45,570 bases of DNA from Chloroflexota bacterium. Lineage in GTDB: Bacteria > Chloroflexota > Anaerolineae > Aggregatilineales > Phototrophicaceae. The notes under the pieces were generated by a model. It did no database searches, had not been told where the DNA came from, and saw only the letters and a program-made list of their open reading frames with translations. Location: NCBI GenBank assembly GCA_026706455.1, contig JAPOYS010000153.1:1-45570 (forward strand), read 5' to 3'. Positions within the stretch are counted from its first letter, which is position 1. Every line of letters starts with the position of its first letter. The translations under genes and the position numbers were made by a program. Shown here piece after piece: positions 23,740-31,347 of the stretch.

Positions 23740-24321
23740 ATGGCGGCTGCATTAAAGACAAGGACAATGGTGGCAGAATACCTCGAATTTGATCGTCGGA
23801 GCGACTACAAGAACGAGTACTTTGATGGACAAATCTTCATGATGGCGGGGGCGTCCCCCGATCACAACCTGATACAGACAAGTCTCGTGTCCGCACTTTA
23901 TGCGCGGATACGTGGAAAAGGCTGCACGGTGTATGGTAGCGATATGCGGGTGAAAGTACGAGCGACAGAATCATACGCCTATCCTGACCTTAGCCTTGTT
24001 TGCGGGAGGGCGGTTTATGAATTCAGCCAGCCGGCGACCCTATTGAATCTAAAGATCATTTTTGAAATCCTGTCTCCTTCCTCAGAGCGCAAGGACCGCG
24101 TGACAAAGCTGCGGCATTATCGCGAAATCGAGTCGCTGACGGACTACGTTGTGATTTCGCAATCCGGCTATCATATCCAGCATTATTCCAAAGACGCGGA
24201 CGCTGACTGGCTTGGCATGGAGCTAGTCGGTCCTGGCGCATCTCTGACAATTCGGGACTTGGACTGTCGCATCGGTCTCGTAGAGATTTACGAACAATGC
24301 GAATGGTCAAACGAAACCTAG
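23740..24321 (+). CDS. Uma2 (DUF820) family putative endonuclease
   Basis: A 193-residue protein if it begins at ATG 23740, which has AAAGGGA at proper spacing. A 14-residue longer form from ATG 23698 would be leaderless, since TATACT (23685-23690) ends 7 nt before it. The restriction-endonuclease-like core shows EYLEFDRRSDYKNEYFDGQI, HNLIQTSLVSAL, then YPDLSLVCG and IIFEILSPSSERKDRVTKLRHY, which supply the Asp...Glu-x-x...Lys pattern of PD-(D/E)xK enzymes. Uma2 proteins are very numerous in cyanobacteria and Chloroflexota, and their role is unsettled. The stop codon overlaps the stop of the convergent SEDS-PBP gene within CTAG. Confidence 0.85.
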   Translation: MAAALKTRTMVAEYLEFDRRSDYKNEYFDGQIFMMAGASPDHNLIQTSLVSALYARIRGKGCTVYGSDMRVKVRATESYAYPDLSLVCGRAVYEFSQPATLLNLKIIFEILSPSSERKDRVTKLRHYREIESLTDYVVISQSGYHIQHYSKDADADWLGMELVGPGASLTIRDLDCRIGLVEIYEQCEWSNET

Positions 24322-27050
24322 CGCGGTGAAACCATAGGCGCCTGAATCAGCGCCTGCCCAATCGCAATTAACCTCGGAATATCGTCGCTGTTTTCCAAGA
24401 GGAGGACGAACGCGAAGGAAGTGTCGTTCGGACGGGTCATGAAACCGGTCAGCCAAAGCTGTAATTCGTCTCCCGACCGAGACCTGGCGATTTGCGCGCC
24501 GACATCGCCGGCCGCGGAAACGGGTCCCTCTTGGCGGATGGTCCAGGCCTCCCGCATGATGGTTCGCAGTTTCCGCGCCACATCCGGGCTCAATATCGGC
24601 ACGGCTGTTGTCGCTTCCGTTGCCGACCGCCAGCGCTCGGCGTCCGGCGGTCGATAGCCTGACCAGATGGTAGGGCTTGCCACGCGGCCGTCGCTTGCGA
24701 TAGCCGCCATGATTGACGCCAGATGCAAGGGTGTGGTGGTGATATCGCCTTGGCCGTGCAAGGTCCGCAGCTCGCGTAATTCGAAATCTAGCTCATCGGC
24801 TGCGGGCGCATGCGGGATCTCGATCGGCTCAGCTTGGGGAAAACCGGCCAGCGTGAATGGCTCATCAAATCTGTATGGCGCCAGCGTTGTGTCCAGGCCT
24901 CCGCGCTGATGGGCGAGCCAGTAGGCTTGAAAGGGGGCCGGGCAGCCGTTGCGATAGGCCTCGACAAGCGTGAGTTCGGACGCGTCCGGCTGAGCTAGGC
25001 AAGCTACGGTCATGCCGTCTTCCAGGTCAATGGGCGCGTCAGCATTCGGGAAAGACAGGTCAGGATCGAAGCTTGAGCCCAGCGCCTGCGCCAGCAAAAG
25101 CGTATACATCGCGCCGCCCAACTGGTAATTTCCCTGCAAGGCGCGGTTGAAAAATGGCTGCCCGGCCGCTTTAATCAGCTCGTCCCACTCGGCATCCAAT
25201 GTATTGGGATCGTAGCTGGGCAGACTGACTAAAGCCAAGACTTCGCTCGATTGCGCATCCAAGACGACGGCCGCGCCCGAGGCGTCTTCCATTGCTGAAA
25301 CCAATGCGTCCTGCAAATCCGCGTCGATCGTCAAACGGATATCAGAACCGATTTGGGGCAATTTTAGCACCCGCCGGTTGATGAAGTCGCCTAGCGTCTT
25401 CAACTCGCTGGCGCCCGACAAGAGCTCCTCATAAGCGGACTCAGCGCCGCCTACGCCAAAACGCAAGCTGTAATAGCCGACGATGCCATTTGTGGATGGC
25501 CTCAGATAGCGCCGCTCGGGGCTGGCGCCGCCTATCGTCGTTAGCGCAAGCGGCTGATGGCGTCGGTCATAAATGCCGCCGCGCCGGATGGCAGCCAGGG
25601 CTTCGATCCGTCTCGGATTGTCATCCCGGAGCAGAATCGAATCCCAGCCTGTGATCGCCCAGTATGCCGCCGACAATCCGATCGTCAGCAGGCCCGCGAG
25701 GGCGCCGAGAAACAGCCAATGGACGCCGCGCGCGAATCGCGCCTCGTACGTTCTCGTCAAGCGCGCGGATGCTGAATTGGCGGACAGGCGCAGCAGAATG
25801 CCGGTCATGGTGAAGCAGACGAGCAAGGAGCTGCCGCCGTAACTGATGAAGGGCAGGGTAACGCCGGTCAGGGGCAAGAGCTTGAGGACGCCGCCCATTA
25901 TCTGCAAGGCTTGCGCGACTATCATCATAGTTAATCCGACAGCCAGCATTCTGTGAAAGCCGCGGCCGGATTGGCACAGACCGATCGAAAGCCCGCGATA
26001 GGCAATTAGAGCAAAGCAGCTCAATACGCAGACAACGCCTAGCAGACCCCATTCTTCCGCCAGCGCCGCGAATACAAAGTCGGAATGCGCCAGTGGAATA
26101 TAGGCTGCGGAGCCAAGGCCGACGCCCGCGCCAAATATGCCGCCCGCGCCAAATGCCATGAGGCTTTGCACGATCTGATAGGCGCGCCCGGCGGCTTCGG
26201 GCCAGGGATTCAGCCATATATCCACGCGCAGCTTAACGACGTCAAAAAGGTGATAGGCGACCAAAGCCGCGATCAATACCAGCAGCGCGCCGCCAATCGG
26301 GATTCGCCCGTCGCCGCTGCTCAAATACATGAGCAGGAAGAAGACCACAAAGAAGAGCATGGCTGCGCCAAGATCGCGCTGCCAGACGAGAATCAATAGA
26401 GACAGGAGCCACATGAGCAACATGGGACCCAAGAGTCGTGGCGAAAAACGAAGCCGAAGTCCGGTCTCATTGGCACGGGAGCGGGGCGCCGCGCTGCCTT
26501 CGCTCAGGTAACTGGCCATGAAAGCGACCAAGAGAATCTTCATTATTTCAGAGGGTTGGAAATAGAGGGCGCCAAGGCTGAGCCAAAGGCGCGGCGCATT
26601 GGCGAAACCGGAGGGATTGCTGCCGAAGGCGATGGTGGCCAGCAGAAGCAGCAGCGCGAGCAGCAGGGCGACATAACGATAAACGCGAAGCCAGCGCAGC
26701 GCATACGGGGTAGCAGCCGCGAATAGCAGGGCGGCGACGCTGATTATCAACCACAGGGTTTGACGCTCGGCAAAGGGCGGCGCCAGGCGTTGGATCGCTA
26801 CCAGCCCCCAGCCGCTAAGGAAGATAACCAGCGGGAAGAGCAGCGGATCGCGCGCTGGCAGGCAACGCTTCAAGACAGCTGTGCCAATTAGCGCGCAGGC
26901 CATCCAGGCTGCAAGCGCTATCCACGGGGCGCGCTGCGCTGGGCTAGCCAATTCGATAGCAGCCATTCCAGCGAAGATCGGGGCGGCGGCCAAGATGAGA
27001 AGCAGGTAATGGCGGCGCCCGATTGCGGGCAATGCCGAGTCCAGCCTCAT
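24318..27050 (-). CDS. SEDS glycosyltransferase (RodA/FtsW) fused to a catalytically dead PBP transpeptidase domain
   Basis: A 910-residue fusion. Residues 1 to about 440 are a polytopic SEDS domain, the peptidoglycan polymerase of elongation or division. Its conserved parts are intact: YFQPSEIMKILLVAF, QSLMAFGAGGIFGAG, and AHSDFVFAALAEEWG with Asp324, equivalent to the invariant essential Asp. A linker helix (about 450-475) leads to a class B PBP domain with GGIYDRRHQPLAL and DLQDALVSAMEDASGAAVVLD. The active-site motifs are replaced. SxxK becomes G646-A-M-Y649, SxN becomes Gly-Cys-Pro in YRNGCPAPF, and KTG becomes D849-V-G. The conserved GQGDITTTPLHLA segment remains. Polymerisation is thus likely but crosslinking is not. 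Neighbours are mtnP, fhaB-like and fhaA-like genes. GGCGGCGCGATG at the motif reads cleanly, with no frameshift. Confidence 0.88.
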   Translation of the reverse strand: MRLDSALPAIGRRHYLLLILAAAPIFAGMAAIELASPAQRAPWIALAAWMACALIGTAVLKRCLPARDPLLFPLVIFLSGWGLVAIQRLAPPFAERQTLWLIISVAALLFAAATPYALRWLRVYRYVALLLALLLLLATIAFGSNPSGFANAPRLWLSLGALYFQPSEIMKILLVAFMASYLSEGSAAPRSRANETGLRLRFSPRLLGPMLLMWLLSLLILVWQRDLGAAMLFFVVFFLLMYLSSGDGRIPIGGALLVLIAALVAYHLFDVVKLRVDIWLNPWPEAAGRAYQIVQSLMAFGAGGIFGAGVGLGSAAYIPLAHSDFVFAALAEEWGLLGVVCVLSCFALIAYRGLSIGLCQSGRGFHRMLAVGLTMMIVAQALQIMGGVLKLLPLTGVTLPFISYGGSSLLVCFTMTGILLRLSANSASARLTRTYEARFARGVHWLFLGALAGLLTIGLSAAYWAITGWDSILLRDDNPRRIEALAAIRRGGIYDRRHQPLALTTIGGASPERRYLRPSTNGIVGYYSLRFGVGGAESAYEELLSGASELKTLGDFINRRVLKLPQIGSDIRLTIDADLQDALVSAMEDASGAAVVLDAQSSEVLALVSLPSYDPNTLDAEWDELIKAAGQPFFNRALQGNYQLGGAMYTLLLAQALGSSFDPDLSFPNADAPIDLEDGMTVACLAQPDASELTLVEAYRNGCPAPFQAYWLAHQRGGLDTTLAPYRFDEPFTLAGFPQAEPIEIPHAPAADELDFELRELRTLHGQGDITTTPLHLASIMAAIASDGRVASPTIWSGYRPPDAERWRSATEATTAVPILSPDVARKLRTIMREAWTIRQEGPVSAAGDVGAQIARSRSGDELQLWLTGFMTRPNDTSFAFVLLLENSDDIPRLIAIGQALIQAPMVSPR

Positions 27051-27062
27051 CGTCCGACCGCT

Positions 27063-27941
27063 TTAATTGACATCAAGAGCCAGCGCGCGCGCCAGGATTG
27101 GGCGCAGCTTTTCGATCATGCGCGGGTCCATAGCGGCGCGCTCGGTCGCCAGGGCTGCATCGAGCGCGGTATGCGCTGGCGCAACGTGGTCTTCATCAAG
27201 CTGCGCAATCGCCTCGACCAAAGCCTCTTCCACGATCGCGATATTCTTCTGCAGCGTCTCAATCACCATGTCCGACGTGACGGCTTCTTCCTCTTCATGC
27301 CAGCTGTCGTAATCCGTCACGTGGGCGAGGGACGCGTATTCCATTTCGGCTTCTCGCGCTAGGAAGGCTTCGGGCGCGGCGGTCATGCCGATGAGGTCGC
27401 AGCCCCAGGCGCGGAACAGGACACTCTCGGCGCGCGTGGCGAAGCGCGGCCCGTCTTCAATCAAGAAGATACCGCGGCGATGGACGCGGCCGCCGACCGA
27501 CTCGACGGCAGCGGCAATGATGCCGCGCAGATATTCGCTCATCGGGTCGGCAACGGAGACATGCGCCACGATGCCATCCTCAAAGAATGAGCGCGGGCGT
27601 GTGTATATGGTGTAATCGATGATCTGGTCGGGCGTGACGATATGGCCTGGCGCAATCTGTTCACGCAAGGAGCCAACCGCGTTCACGGCGATGACGAAGC
27701 GGACGCCCAGGGTTTTCAGCGCGTAGATGTTTGCGCGATAAGGCAAGGTAGATGGCGAAAGGACATGCCCCTCGCCGTGCCGCGGCAAGAAGGCGACTCT
27801 TTTCCCGCGCAGGCTGCCGATGCGGATGGCGCCGCTCGGCTTGCCAAAGGGCGTATCGGTGTCGATGGTCTCGACATCGGATATCGCCTCCATATTGTAT
27901 AAGCCCGAGCCGCCAATCACGCCGATTTTTGTCGTTTCCAT
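27063..27941 (-). CDS. mtnP: S-methyl-5'-thioadenosine phosphorylase
   Basis: A 292-residue purine nucleoside phosphorylase-fold enzyme that cleaves methylthioadenosine with phosphate to adenine and methylthioribose-1-phosphate in methionine salvage. The ATG at 27941 follows AAGGAGA by about 7 nt; a longer frame lacks this. Motifs are GVIGGSGLYNMEAI at the N-terminus (phosphate site), FLPRHGEGHVLSPSTLPYRANIYALK (split as FLPRHGEGH and LPYRANIYAL), AVNAVGSLRE, and DLIGMTAAPEAFLAREAEM, which carries the Asn/Met-type base-binding region. The residues GMTAAPEA favour MTA phosphorylase over inosine/guanosine phosphorylase. It lies inside the cell-wall operon between fhaB and the SEDS-PBP fusion gene. 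Its substrate supply may link to the S-adenosylhomocysteinase at 42934-44196. Confidence 0.9.
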   Translation of the reverse strand: METTKIGVIGGSGLYNMEAISDVETIDTDTPFGKPSGAIRIGSLRGKRVAFLPRHGEGHVLSPSTLPYRANIYALKTLGVRFVIAVNAVGSLREQIAPGHIVTPDQIIDYTIYTRPRSFFEDGIVAHVSVADPMSEYLRGIIAAAVESVGGRVHRRGIFLIEDGPRFATRAESVLFRAWGCDLIGMTAAPEAFLAREAEMEYASLAHVTDYDSWHEEEEAVTSDMVIETLQKNIAIVEEALVEAIAQLDEDHVAPAHTALDAALATERAAMDPRMIEKLRPILARALALDVN

Positions 27942-28002
27942 CGTTCGTCTCCTTGTGCTCGCTGAAGTCTTGCTTCCGGGCTTCATCTATTTAGAGGCGG
28001 AT

Positions 28003-28467
28003 TTAGCGCGCTAGCTCGGTCGCTTCCCGCTCCAGCGCCAGGCGGAAGCTGATTGCGCCAATTCCGATGACATCGCCGTCCGCGAGAATCGAGCGCCCCT
28101 CAATCGCCGCCTCATTGAGACGGGTTCCGTTGCGGCTGCGCCGATCTTCCAGCCACCACGTCCCTTGCTCCAGCGTTATGCGCGCATGCTCGGCGCTAGC
28201 GAAGTCGTCGCTGACGACAATCGTGTTGCTGGCCGATCGGCCCAAGGTCGTAATCGGTCGCAATGGATGGTGAGCGACTTCGCCTCCCGGCTCGTCATAG
28301 CCCCCCGACACGCGCGTCAGCCAGCCGTAGGTCTCTGGCGGCGCTTGCAGTTGACGGTCGACCTGGCGCAGCCCGCGCCACACAATCAAGAAGAGCGCCA
28401 GCATAAAAGCTAGCAAGCTCAAGGCCGCCAGTACACGCAGGCTGAAGATGATTAACTCGGCGCTCAC
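28003..28467 (-). CDS. Membrane-anchored FHA protein (FhaB/FipA-like)
   Basis: A 154-residue protein with one N-terminal membrane helix (about residues 8-30, LAALSLLAFMLALFLIVW) and a cytosolic forkhead-associated domain (about 70-145). FHA hallmarks are LGRSASNTIV, then AEHARI and RRSRNGTRLNE, which contain the Gly-Arg, Ser, His and Asn-Gly residues that contact phosphothreonine. Length and layout match mycobacterial FhaB (FipA), which lies beside rodA-pbpA and helps divisome function. It follows the FhaA-like gene by 9 bp. The phosphorylating Ser/Thr kinase is not encoded in this window. Confidence 0.85.
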   Translation of the reverse strand: MSAELIIFSLRVLAALSLLAFMLALFLIVWRGLRQVDRQLQAPPETYGWLTRVSGGYDEPGGEVAHHPLRPITTLGRSASNTIVVSDDFASAEHARITLEQGTWWLEDRRSRNGTRLNEAAIEGRSILADGDVIGIGAISFRLALEREATELAR

Positions 28468-28476
28468 GCTGTCGAC

Positions 28477-28953
28477 CTAGTGCGGCGGCAAGGGCTGAGT
28501 GTCTCCGTCGAGACCGGGCGGCGCCCCTTCTACTGAAATGGCGACCATTCTCTTGGTCGGGTCGCCCGCTGAAGGGCTGTGTTCGGCGCATATTCTGACT
28601 TGTCGCGCAGCCAGAGAATCGTTTGGCAACACATGGATTTCGGGCGCGGAATAAAGTTGCAAGCCCGCTGCCTGACAGAGCTCGGTGACGAGAGATGCCA
28701 GCCGCGCGCTAAGATCTGGCATTTGCTCCCGAAGCTGGCGCTCATTTTGCGGATGCACGTAGATGCGATACCGATCGGGGGCGACGCGAACGGCGCTTGT
28801 TTCGCCAGCCGGATGCGCTCGGTCGTCCAGAGCGCGCAGCAGCAATATGGCGATGTCGCGCGCGCTTGGCTTGCCGCTGAATAACCGGGCGATAGCGCCT
28901 TCTACCAGCGCCTCCAGCCGACCTTCGAGCTTATGTATTGTGTTTGCGCTCAT
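28477..28953 (-). CDS. DUF3662 protein (FhaA N-terminal domain without FHA)
   Basis: A 158-residue protein equivalent to the N-terminal DUF3662 domain of actinobacterial FhaA. Visible features are IHKLEGRLEALVEGAIARLF, SARDIAILLLRALDD, and YRIYVHPQNERQL followed by LASLVTELCQAAGL and VRICAE. Mycobacterial FhaA carries an additional linker and FHA domain; both are missing here, and the frame closes after a short Pro/Gly-rich tail. It is thus a minimal form whose FHA part is supplied by the next gene. The ATG lies only 6 nt after a TATAAT box, so the mRNA is probably leaderless. It is first in the fha-mtnP-SEDS operon. Confidence 0.78.
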   Translation of the reverse strand: MSANTIHKLEGRLEALVEGAIARLFSGKPSARDIAILLLRALDDRAHPAGETSAVRVAPDRYRIYVHPQNERQLREQMPDLSARLASLVTELCQAAGLQLYSAPEIHVLPNDSLAARQVRICAEHSPSAGDPTKRMVAISVEGAPPGLDGDTQPLPPH

Positions 28954-28959
28954 GCCCGC

Positions 28960-28987
28960 ATTATAGACGAGAGGCCAAACAGGGCAA
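28960..28987 (-). promoter_or_regulatory. Promoter of the fha operon, probably giving leaderless mRNA
   Basis: On the minus strand TTGCCC (28982-28987), a 16-nt spacer and TATAAT (28960-28965) precede the FhaA-like ATG by 6 nt, so transcription would start at or next to the start codon. No ribosome site is present between them. The upstream terminator supports an independent promoter here. Confidence 0.6.
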
Positions 28988-29022
28988 ACAGGAAAGCGGC
29001 GGCTTTGCGCAAGCGGCGAAAC

Positions 29023-29050
29023 AAAAAAGCGACGGCGCTGGACCGTCGCT
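29023..29050 (-). terminator. Rho-independent terminator after the PpiC gene
   Basis: On the minus strand GCGACGG-TCCAGCG-CCGTCGC is followed by six T. The stem is 29029-29035 paired with 29043-29049, extended by an A-T pair. It lies 39 bp beyond the PpiC stop. Confidence 0.85.
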
Positions 29051-29088
29051 CTTGTTTTGCCCTGATGGCGGCGCTGGGGTTTTTGCGC

Positions 29089-30420
29089 TCAACCGCGCGG
29101 TATATAGTCCAACCAGGAGTCAAAGATTTCGAAGCTGTCGCTCTGCTGGTCGCGCAGGGACTGCGTCAATAGGTCAAGCTCCTGTCGCTTTGCCCGCTCC
29201 AACTGAAATTCGATGTCGGCGCCGCTGCGCGCTTCTTTGCTGCGGACCTGCAAGATGTGATAGCCGAATTCGCTTTCAATGGGTCCCACCAGTGTGCTGA
29301 GCTCCGCTTCTTCGATCGCCTGGCGGAACTCGGGCACGTAGTTGCCGACGTAAGCCAGGCCCAACTCGCCGCCGCGCGATCCGCTGCCGCTGTCCGTCGA
29401 TAGGGCGCGCGCCAGGGCGGCGAATGATTCGCCTTGCTCCAGCGCCTGCAGCGCTTGCTGGGCGGTTTCTTCGTCTTCTACTAGGATGTGACGCACATCG
29501 GCGTATAGCAGACTGCCGTCGTCGGGAACGAGCTCGTCGGCGAGCAAGCCTTCCAGCGCGAGGCGCTGAAAGAATCCGTCCAGCGTTTCGGCAGCGACGC
29601 CGACGCGATCGAAGTAGGCGCGGTAATCTTCTTCATTCTGTTGGAAGTTTTGGCGTACTTCTTCGGCGCTGAGCGTGGGCTCGACGACGGTCGGCTGCGG
29701 CGTCACCGTCGGTTCTGACGCGGTCGCTTCCATGGTCGCGGCCGGGTCAAGCGTCGGCGTCGGTTCGGGCGTGTTGGACGGCGTCGGCGACACAACGGGC
29801 GTGGGCGTGATTGTCGGCTCGGTCGTGGCTGTCGGCTCGACGCCGATCAGCGCGACTTCCGTCGGGTCAAAGCCGAAGTATTCTTCTACGGATCGGCGCA
29901 AAGCCGCTTCATCGATGCTGATGTTGCGCGCGGCCGCCTCTTGCGCCAGCAGCCGATCATCAACCATATCGTTGATCACGCGCAGTCCGAGCTGGTCGGG
30001 TACGTTGACTTCGCTGATCCAGGTCTTGTATGGCTCCTGCTGCGCGAGCTGCTGCGTATCGAAGCCGGACGATTGCAGCTGGTTGAGCTGAAGCAGCAGC
30101 CGATTGCGTTCCAGTTGGTATTGCTGGCGGAATTCCCGCACGGAAACCTCATCGCCGTTGACTACAGCCACCGCCTGATTCGGCACGATGAGCTGTTCAA
30201 TGGCGAAGGTGATGGCGACAAGCGAAGCCAGCACAGCGACAACAGCAATGACGCCGCGAATCACCCACTTCTGCAGCTGTTCTTCTTTATCGGCGCGGCT
30301 GACGTAGGAGGTGTCGCTCTGGCCTGGCGGCAGGGCATCGCCGCCGGGTCCCGCATCGGCCGCCTGCGATCTGCGCCGCCTGCGTTTGGGCGCGCCGGTC
30401 GTTAAAGCCTTCTTCGACAT
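29089..30420 (-). CDS. Membrane-anchored PpiC/SurA-type peptidyl-prolyl isomerase
   Basis: A 443-residue exported foldase. A basic cytosolic N-terminus (KRRRRR) is followed by one membrane anchor at about residues 52-74, then a SurA-N-type helical region starting VVNGDEVSVREFRQQYQLERN. A Thr/Pro-rich spacer follows at about 195-250 (ITPTPVVSPTPSNTPEP), and then more helices. The parvulin domain is at about 305-415: DVRHILVEDEETAQQAL, FAALARALSTDSGS, RGGELGLAYVGNYVPEF and VGPIESEFGYHILQV. PpiC proteins isomerise prolyl bonds and aid folding of secreted proteins outside the membrane. The Pro/Thr spacer interrupting the chaperone half is unusual. GAGGAG precedes the ATG. It follows rpsR by 96 bp, an uncommon neighbour. 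Confidence 0.88.
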   Translation of the reverse strand: MSKKALTTGAPKRRRRRSQAADAGPGGDALPPGQSDTSYVSRADKEEQLQKWVIRGVIAVVAVLASLVAITFAIEQLIVPNQAVAVVNGDEVSVREFRQQYQLERNRLLLQLNQLQSSGFDTQQLAQQEPYKTWISEVNVPDQLGLRVINDMVDDRLLAQEAAARNISIDEAALRRSVEEYFGFDPTEVALIGVEPTATTEPTITPTPVVSPTPSNTPEPTPTLDPAATMEATASEPTVTPQPTVVEPTLSAEEVRQNFQQNEEDYRAYFDRVGVAAETLDGFFQRLALEGLLADELVPDDGSLLYADVRHILVEDEETAQQALQALEQGESFAALARALSTDSGSGSRGGELGLAYVGNYVPEFRQAIEEAELSTLVGPIESEFGYHILQVRSKEARSGADIEFQLERAKRQELDLLTQSLRDQQSDSFEIFDSWLDYIPRG

Positions 30421-30516
30421 AACTGCGTTAGCTCCTCGGGTGGCACTCTGCTGGCGACAGCGGCGCGAGTTTCCACGTTGCCCGCTGTGACGACCGGATT
30501 CGCGGCAATGATTGCG

Positions 30517-30828
30517 CTAGTCGGCAACGACATAGGGCAGCAAGGCGAGATGGCGGGCGCGCTTGATTTCACGCGAAAGCTGGCGCTGGCAGCGCGAGCA
30601 ATTGCCGGTTTGTCGCCGCGGCTTGATCTTGCCGCTCTCATTGAGGTAACGCGAGAGCATGTCAATATCTTTGTAGTCGAAGCATCTGCCCTTGGGGCAA
30701 TAGGTGGTTCTGCCGCGGCGGCGCCGTCCCCGGCGTCGGCCATGCGGCCCGCCGCGTCGACCAGCCGAGCGCTCGGGCGCGGGCCTGGCTTTTCTCTGCG
30801 TCTGTCCGCCTGTGGGGTTGTCACTCAC
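30517..30828 (-). CDS. rpsR: 30S ribosomal protein S18
   Basis: A 103-residue S18 that binds the 30S platform together with S6. The start is GTG. A 40-residue Gly/Arg-rich N-terminal extension ([17 protein letters not shown]) precedes the core. The core shows [37 protein letters not shown] and [14 protein letters not shown]. Four Cys in the CxxxxC...CxxC pattern suggest the zinc-binding form. It follows rpsF by 87 bp. The ssb gene usually found between rpsF and rpsR and the rplI gene usually after them are absent. Confidence 0.96.
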   Translation of the reverse strand: MSDNPTGGQTQRKARPAPERSAGRRGGPHGRRRGRRRRGRTTYCPKGRCFDYKDIDMLSRYLNESGKIKPRRQTGNCSRCQRQLSREIKRARHLALLPYVVAD

Positions 30829-30915
30829 GATTGGTTTTCTCCCTACCTGCTCTTAGGACATGGCCTGCTGGCGCTGGCTGCGCTGAAACGCTTTCCGACT
30901 GCTTGCCGGCCGCAA

Positions 30916-31230
30916 TCAGGCGCTCAGCTTTACTTCGCCTTCATCTCGAACCAGGAGGTAGCGAAGCACGGGTTCAAATAGCTTCAGTTCGGTCTCCAGC
31001 TCGTTGATATGGTCGGGCTGAATTGCAGCGCGGATCAGCACGTAATGGCCCTCGCGCTGTCCCCCGATTTGATAAGCCAGGCGGCGCCGGCCGAATATTT
31101 TGCGGTCGACGCTTTTGACGGCGCCATTGTCGCCGAGTTCGATGTAACTAATCACCTGGTCGATTGCTTGGTTGACTTCTTCATCTGAGGGCAAAATGCG
31201 GACGATGAAGGTGAGTTCGTAATCTCTCAT
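30916..31230 (-). CDS. rpsF: 30S ribosomal protein S6
   Basis: A 104-residue S6 with the ferredoxin-like fold. It starts MRDYELTFIVRILPSDEEV, contains KIFGRRRLAYQIGGQREGHYVLIRA and ends LFEPVLRYLLVRDE, all standard. It pairs with S18, encoded next. GAGGAAAGG lies directly upstream of the ATG. The leader of about 80 nt contains GCCTC...GAGGC and could hold the S6:S18 autoregulatory structure, but the motif was not confirmed. Confidence 0.96.
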   Translation of the reverse strand: MRDYELTFIVRILPSDEEVNQAIDQVISYIELGDNGAVKSVDRKIFGRRRLAYQIGGQREGHYVLIRAAIQPDHINELETELKLFEPVLRYLLVRDEGEVKLSA

Positions 31231-31311
31231 GAATCTGCCTTTCCTCGGATCAAAGCCTCGCGCATAGAGGCGGCGCGAAGCGGAAAGCTGTCTTTCAATT
31301 GTAGAAGCGCC

Positions 31312-31340
31312 ATGCTAGCGGAGGCGGACGCGTTTTGCAA
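31312..31340 (-). promoter_or_regulatory. Probable promoter of rpsF-rpsR
   Basis: On the minus strand TTGCAA (31335-31340), a 17-nt spacer and TAGCAT (31312-31317) lie about 80 nt before the rpsF start and just after the stop of the O-antigen ligase gene. Both hexamers match the consensus at four of six positions. Confidence 0.4.
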
Positions 31341-31347
31341 TGGTGGT

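Noticed and set aside
30402-30824. 140-codon frame overlapping rpsR on the same strand
   Set aside because: It is the other reading frame of S18, which is unmistakable at 30517-30828.
31231-31311. S6:S18-binding leader RNA structure before rpsF
   Set aside because: A small GCCTC/GAGGC stem is visible, but the diagnostic bulge motif could not be recognised with confidence.
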